Source of the DNA: DATLCI01 sp035526435
GTDB taxonomy: Bacteria > Acidobacteriota > Terriglobia > Terriglobales > Acidobacteriaceae
Assembly (NCBI GenBank): GCA_035526435.1
Contig: DATLCI010000084.1
Location: forward strand, 1 to 10,625
Length of the DNA: 10,625 bases
Direction of reading: 5' to 3'
Of the stretch, positions 7,206 to 10,625 are shown piece by piece. Position 1 is the stretch's first letter, and the number at the start of each line of letters is the position of its first letter. Under the pieces are notes generated by a model, which searched no databases, had not been told where the DNA came from, and worked only from the letters and a program-made list of their open reading frames with translations. The position numbers and the translations under genes were made by a program.

Positions 7206-7601
7206 ATGAAACGACGCCACCGACAATCCGGATTCACGCTCGTCGAACTCATTATCGTGATGGCGATCATCGCCATCTTGATCGGTATCGCCGCGCCTAT
7301 GTATTCGCAGTCAGTGATTAGGGCGCGAGAAGCTACCTTGAAGCAGGACCTCTATCATCTGCGCCAGTCCATTGACCAGTTCACCATGGACAAGCAGCGC
7401 GCTCCGCAGTCCCTCGACGAACTTGTCTCCGCAGGGTATTTGCGCTCTATCCCCATTGATCCATTTACTAAGGCTGCAGATTGGGAAGTAGTCATGGAAG
7501 ACGTGATGAACAGCATTGATCAGACTCAGCCTGGCATTACTGACGTTCGCAGTGCGGCAGCCGGGGCCAGCACGGAAGGTACCGCTTACAACTCCTGGTA
7601 G
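7206..7601 (+). CDS. GspG-like type II secretion pseudopilin, second of two
   Basis: Pilin-like protein of 131 residues, a shorter paralogue of the preceding gene. It has a six-residue basic leader core (KRRHRQ), the prepilin peptidase site Gly9|Phe10, the canonical FTLVELIIVMAIIAILIGIA helix, and Glu at mature position 5. The soluble part holds DLYHLRQSIDQFTMDKQRAPQ (about 48-68), SLDELVSAGYLR and SIPIDPFT (81-88). It closes with a Gly-Thr-Ala-Tyr-x-x-Trp tail like that of the upstream protein. ATG 7206 is chosen because AAGGA (7192-7196) lies 9 nt upstream, inside the end of the previous gene. A TTG three codons earlier (7197) is in frame but lacks that spacing. Its canonical Phe+1 and higher conservation make it the better candidate for the major pseudopilin, with the first copy perhaps a specialised partner; that split is inference. 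It is the last gene of the secretin operon in this window. Confidence 0.92.
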   Translation: MKRRHRQSGFTLVELIIVMAIIAILIGIAAPMYSQSVIRAREATLKQDLYHLRQSIDQFTMDKQRAPQSLDELVSAGYLRSIPIDPFTKAADWEVVMEDVMNSIDQTQPGITDVRSAAAGASTEGTAYNSW

Positions 7602-7629
7602 TTGGGGTCGACTCTCTTACACGTATAAT
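7602..7629 (+). promoter_or_regulatory. Predicted promoter of the hutU-hutI operon
   Basis: TATAAT (7624-7629) is a consensus -10, with TTGGGG (7602-7607) 16 bp upstream as a partial -35. The -10 ends only 9 nt before the hutU ATG (7639), and no Shine-Dalgarno lies in that gap. Initiation at the usual 6-8 nt downstream would put the RNA 5' end within about 1-4 nt of the ATG, giving a leaderless or near-leaderless message. The -35 starts right after the stop of the pseudopilin gene. No operator or hairpin is evident in the 37-bp gap. Confidence 0.6.
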
Positions 7630-7638
7630 TCCTAGCGT

Positions 7639-9309
7639 ATGCCCGCCGCGCACGATACCTATACCCCCATCAAAGCTCCTCGCGGAAATACGCTGAGCTG
7701 TAAAGGCTGGCAGCAGGAAGCCGCCCTGCGCATGCTCATGAATAACCTCGATGAAGAGGTGGCTGAGCGCCCGCAAGACCTCATCGTTTATGGCGGCACG
7801 GGCAAGGCGGCGCGAAATTGGGAGTCGTACCACGCGATCGTTCGCGCCCTCACCGCCCTCGAGAATGACGAGACGCTGCTCATTCAATCCGGCAAAGCGG
7901 TAGGCGTTTTTCGCACTCACGAACACGCGCCGCGTGTGCTGCTCGCTAACTCCAACCTGGTCGGCCACTTCTCCAACTGGGAGAAATTTAATGAGCTCGA
8001 CCGCGCTGGCTTGATGATGTACGGCCAAATGACCGCCGGCTCGTGGATCTACATCGGCTCGCAAGGCATCGTCCAAGGCACCTTTGAAACCTTTGCCGCC
8101 GCCGCCGACAAACATTTTGGCGGCTCGCTCGAAGGCAAACTTATTGTTAGCGGTGGCATGGGTGGCATGGGTGGCGCTCAGCCTCTGGCCGCAACCATGG
8201 CCGGCGCTTCTTTTCTCGGCATCGACGTTGACGCCGAGCGTATCAAGAAGCGCCTGAAAACCGGTTATTGCGATTTCATGGTCAACACTCTGGACGAAGC
8301 CTTGCGCATCCTGAAAAACGCAGTCCGGAAGAAGGAAGCTATTTCCGTCGGGCTGGTAGGGAACTGCGCGGACGTCATTCCTGAACTCGCCGAGCGCGGC
8401 GTTGTCCCTGACGTGCTGACGGATCAGACCTCTGCGCACGATCCCTTGAATGGCTACGTGGCCAGCGGCATGTCCCTGGCAGAGGCCGCGGCGCTCCGCA
8501 AGAAAGATCCCGCCGGATACCTTGAGCGATCCATGCAATCCATCGCTCGGCATGTGGAAGGCATGCTCCGGCTGCAAAAGATGGGTGCGGTCACCTTCGA
8601 CTATGGCAATAACATCCGGACCTTTGCCTTTCAGCGGGGCGTCGCCGATGCCTACGATTTTCCTGGCTTTGTGCCGGCCTATATTCGTCCGCTATTTTGC
8701 GAAGGCCGGGGGCCGTTCCGCTGGGTCGCCTTGTCGGGTGAGCCTAGCGACATCGCGGCCACCGACGACTTGGTCCTCGAGCTCTTTCCCCAGAATCAAA
8801 GCCTCAAGCGATGGATTAACCTTGCTCGTAAACGTATTAAGTTTCAAGGCCTTCCCGCTCGCATCTGCTGGCTGGGTTACGGCGAGCGGGCCCAGTTCGG
8901 ACTCGCCATGAACGACCTCGTGAAGAAGGGAAGACTCAAAGCTCCCATCGTCATCGGCCGCGACCACCTCGATTGTGGCTCCGTCGCCTCCCCCTTCCGC
9001 GAGACCGAGTCCATGAAAGATGGCAGCGATGCCGTCGCCGACTGGCCTCTGCTCAACGCCCTGCTCAACACCGCCAGCGGAGCCAGTTGGGTCTCTATCC
9101 ACAATGGTGGCGGCGTGGGCATTGGTTATTCGCTCCATGCTGGCCAAGTCACCGTCGCCGACGGCACTGAGATGATGGCCAAGCGCATCGAGCGCGTCCT
9201 TACCTGCGACCCCGGCATGGGCATCATCCGCCATGTGGATGCTGGTTATCCCGAAGCGGAGGCATTCGCGAAGAAAGCCGGCGTGAAGATCCCGTCCTCG
9301 CACGAATGA
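7639..9309 (+). CDS. hutU: Urocanate hydratase (urocanase)
   Basis: Cytoplasmic NAD+-dependent enzyme converting urocanate to 4-imidazolone-5-propionate, the second step of histidine degradation. It has 556 residues, the family's normal length. Visible motifs are YGGTGKAARNW near residue 51, the Gly-rich NAD+-binding segment GGMGGMGGAQP (172-182), TDQTSAHDPLNGY (about 268-280) and FDYGNNIR. The urocanase signature FQGLPARICWLGYGER is also present; its Cys is residue 410, the same number as the active-site Cys410 described for Pseudomonas putida urocanase. Further downstream are GRDHLDCGSVASPFRET and HNGGGVGIGYS. ATG 7639 has no Shine-Dalgarno, but the alignment of Cys410 supports this N-terminus. 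Its last four bases overlap the hutI start (ATGA), indicating translational coupling. The enzyme identity is very secure. Confidence 0.98.
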   Translation: MPAAHDTYTPIKAPRGNTLSCKGWQQEAALRMLMNNLDEEVAERPQDLIVYGGTGKAARNWESYHAIVRALTALENDETLLIQSGKAVGVFRTHEHAPRVLLANSNLVGHFSNWEKFNELDRAGLMMYGQMTAGSWIYIGSQGIVQGTFETFAAAADKHFGGSLEGKLIVSGGMGGMGGAQPLAATMAGASFLGIDVDAERIKKRLKTGYCDFMVNTLDEALRILKNAVRKKEAISVGLVGNCADVIPELAERGVVPDVLTDQTSAHDPLNGYVASGMSLAEAAALRKKDPAGYLERSMQSIARHVEGMLRLQKMGAVTFDYGNNIRTFAFQRGVADAYDFPGFVPAYIRPLFCEGRGPFRWVALSGEPSDIAATDDLVLELFPQNQSLKRWINLARKRIKFQGLPARICWLGYGERAQFGLAMNDLVKKGRLKAPIVIGRDHLDCGSVASPFRETESMKDGSDAVADWPLLNALLNTASGASWVSIHNGGGVGIGYSLHAGQVTVADGTEMMAKRIERVLTCDPGMGIIRHVDAGYPEAEAFAKKAGVKIPSSHE

Positions 9310-10574
9310 TCCTGCTCACCAACATCTCCCAACTGCTCACCCTGCGCGGAAGCACATCGCCCCGTCGCGGCAAGGAACTGGCAGACGTAGGCCTGGTCCG
9401 AGATGGCGCTGTACTCTGCGAAGGCGGACGCATCATCGTTGCCGGCCCGCAGCGCGCCATCCTAAGTCATCGCTGGTTGAAGAAGAACAAGAAGAAGATT
9501 AGCGAGATCGACTGCACTGGCAAGACCGTGACCCCGGGCTTTGTCGATTCCCACACTCATCTGGTCTTCGCGGCTCCCCGACTCATCGACTTTGAGCAAC
9601 GCATTCAGGGCGCCACCTATCAAGCCATCGCAAAGGCAGGTGGAGGTATTCGCTCCAGCGTACTCGGTGTGCGCAAGGCGAGCCGTGGTGTCCTGGCCAA
9701 AGGCGCGCTGGACGCCCTAGAAGCGATGGCTCGGCACGGTACCACCACCGTGGAAGCGAAGTCGGGTTATGGTCTATCTCTCGCTGCTGAGATCAAATCG
9801 CTGGAAGCCATCCGTGACGCCGCGAAACGCTGGCCCGGAACCGTCATTCCTACGCTTCTCGGTGCGCACGTGGTTCCTGCGGAACACAAGTCTCAGCCTG
9901 AACGGTATCTCCGCGAAGTCTGCGAGCAGATGATCCCGCAAGCTGCCAGGAAAAAGCTGGCGCAATTTGTGGACGTCTTTTGTGAAGAGGGCGCATTCTC
10001 ACTGGAGCAATCGCGCCAGGTCTTTGCCGCCGCCGTTGAGAACGGGCTGCGCCCCCGCGCTCACGTTGGACAATTCTCCGCGTGCTCGCTGAGCCCTCTA
10101 TTGCGCTACGGCCCGGCGTCATTTGACCACATGGATCATTACGCAGCTGCTGACCTTAACTTGCTCTCCAAAAGCAACACGGTATGCACCCTCGTCCCCG
10201 GCGCGAATTACTTCTTGGGAAAACCGTACCCCAATGCCCGTGAACTGGTCTCGGCCGGTGTCGCTGTCGCCCTAGCTACTGACTACAACCCCGGCACCTC
10301 GCCTACAACGAACATGCAATTCATCTTGTCCCTGGCTTGTACGCAGATGCGCATGTCTCCCCCCGAGGCGATCGCCGCCGCTACCATCCAGGGTGCGCAC
10401 GCGCTTCGCCTCGCTGACCGCAAAGGAAGTGTTGAGGAAGGGAAAGACGCGGACTTCGCTATCTTCGACGTGAAAGATTATCGTGAGCTGTGCTACTGGG
10501 TGGGCGGGAATCTCTGCGAGCAGACCATCATCAACGGCGAAACGATGACTACTACCCAGAAAATCAGTCACTGA
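9306..10574 (+). CDS. hutI: Imidazolonepropionase
   Basis: Metal-dependent amidohydrolase that opens the ring of imidazolone-5-propionate to N-formimidoyl-L-glutamate, the third step of histidine degradation and the reaction after HutU. It has 422 residues, as expected. The fold's N- and C-terminal beta parts flank a TIM barrel. Metal-site residues are visible: His83 and His85 in VDSHTHLVF, His253 in RAHVGQ, and Asp326 in ATDYNPGTSPT. They correspond to H80, H82, H249 and D324 of the Bacillus subtilis enzyme. His188 in LGAHVVP and His275 in FDHMDHY match other conserved active-site positions. Gln256 stands where B. subtilis has Glu252; Gln at this place also occurs in other family members, so activity is still expected. 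A Lys-rich insert (KKNKKK, 59-64) lies in the N-terminal part. The ATG overlaps the hutU stop by 4 bp, and the two form one operon. The 4-bp gap to the next, opposing gene leaves no room for a separate terminator. Confidence 0.97.
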   Translation: MILLTNISQLLTLRGSTSPRRGKELADVGLVRDGAVLCEGGRIIVAGPQRAILSHRWLKKNKKKISEIDCTGKTVTPGFVDSHTHLVFAAPRLIDFEQRIQGATYQAIAKAGGGIRSSVLGVRKASRGVLAKGALDALEAMARHGTTTVEAKSGYGLSLAAEIKSLEAIRDAAKRWPGTVIPTLLGAHVVPAEHKSQPERYLREVCEQMIPQAARKKLAQFVDVFCEEGAFSLEQSRQVFAAAVENGLRPRAHVGQFSACSLSPLLRYGPASFDHMDHYAAADLNLLSKSNTVCTLVPGANYFLGKPYPNARELVSAGVAVALATDYNPGTSPTTNMQFILSLACTQMRMSPPEAIAAATIQGAHALRLADRKGSVEEGKDADFAIFDVKDYRELCYWVGGNLCEQTIINGETMTTTQKISH

Positions 10575-10578
10575 CTCA

Positions 10579-10625
10579 TTACATCGCAGCCGTCGCCTCG
10601 CGGATCCTCTTCCACAACTCCTCTT
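10579..10625 (-). CDS. C-terminal end of an unidentified minus-strand gene
   Basis: Only the last 14 codons and TAA are inside the window, reading EELWKRIREATAAM. The Glu/Arg/Ala-rich helical ending looks like the C-terminus of a soluble protein, and the other two minus-strand frames do not give an equally sensible ending. It converges on hutI with 4 bp between the stops. Because it is read against hutUI, it is probably not part of that operon. The family cannot be recognised from so little. Confidence 0.5.
   Translation of the reverse strand, partial: EELWKRIREATAAM

Noticed and set aside
7537..8577. Long minus-strand open frame (about 346 codons) opposite hutU
   Set aside because: It is antisense to a full-length, motif-complete urocanase and has no recognisable domain; a G+C-rich coding strand produces such shadow frames.
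10062..10073. Gln256 in place of the Glu252 of B. subtilis HutI as a sign of an inactive enzyme
   Set aside because: Gln at this position is known from other imidazolonepropionases, and the metal ligands and other active-site His residues are present.
10560..10590. Intrinsic terminator after hutI
   Set aside because: No GC-rich hairpin followed by a T-run is present; the opposing gene begins 4 bp away.

Overview
This window is an ordinary, densely coded stretch of bacterial chromosome. The DNA is G+C-rich, and intergenic gaps run from overlapping to about 210 bp. I infer an acidobacterium (Terriglobia/Acidobacteriia type), because the secretin gene encodes TPR repeats, a secretin and a cohesin-like domain in one protein, next to two GspG-like pseudopilins. 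That arrangement is familiar to me from that phylum. The taxonomic call is inference; no rRNA or other marker is present. I see no mobile element, CRISPR array, tRNA or rRNA.

Left part, minus strand. From the left edge to 1835 lies the N-terminal three quarters of a membrane-anchored penicillin-acylase-family Ntn hydrolase, cut by the window edge. It is open without a frameshift. Next is a possible 50-residue protein on the plus strand (1940-2092). Its stop overlaps the stop of pepA (leucyl aminopeptidase), which is read from the other side. smpB (tmRNA-binding protein) sits 5 bp upstream of pepA, so smpB-pepA is probably one transcript linking trans-translation tagging with peptide turnover.

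Middle part, plus strand. A 211-bp gap divergent from smpB carries an extended -10 element. It is followed by an operon of a 792-residue TPR-secretin-cohesin fusion (UUG start, good Shine-Dalgarno) and two adjacent GspG-like pseudopilin genes. The products would form an outer-membrane pore and a periplasmic pseudopilus of a type II secretion or type IV pilus-like machine. The ATPase, inner-membrane platform and prepilin peptidase are not in the window.

Right part, plus strand. hutU (urocanate hydratase) and hutI (imidazolonepropionase) form an ATGA-overlapping pair. They catalyse the second and third steps of histidine degradation. A near-consensus TATAAT lies so close to the hutU ATG that the message may be leaderless. 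hutH and the later hut genes are not visible. The last 47 bp hold the C-terminus of an unidentified minus-strand gene.

The most unusual item is the secretin with a C-terminal cohesin-like domain, coupled to tandem paralogous pseudopilins. The other observations are smaller: a possible leaderless hut transcript, a CxxC pair just before the acylase self-cleavage site, a Thr-rich repeat in the secretin, and a candidate small gene. I found no clearly undescribed multi-gene system.
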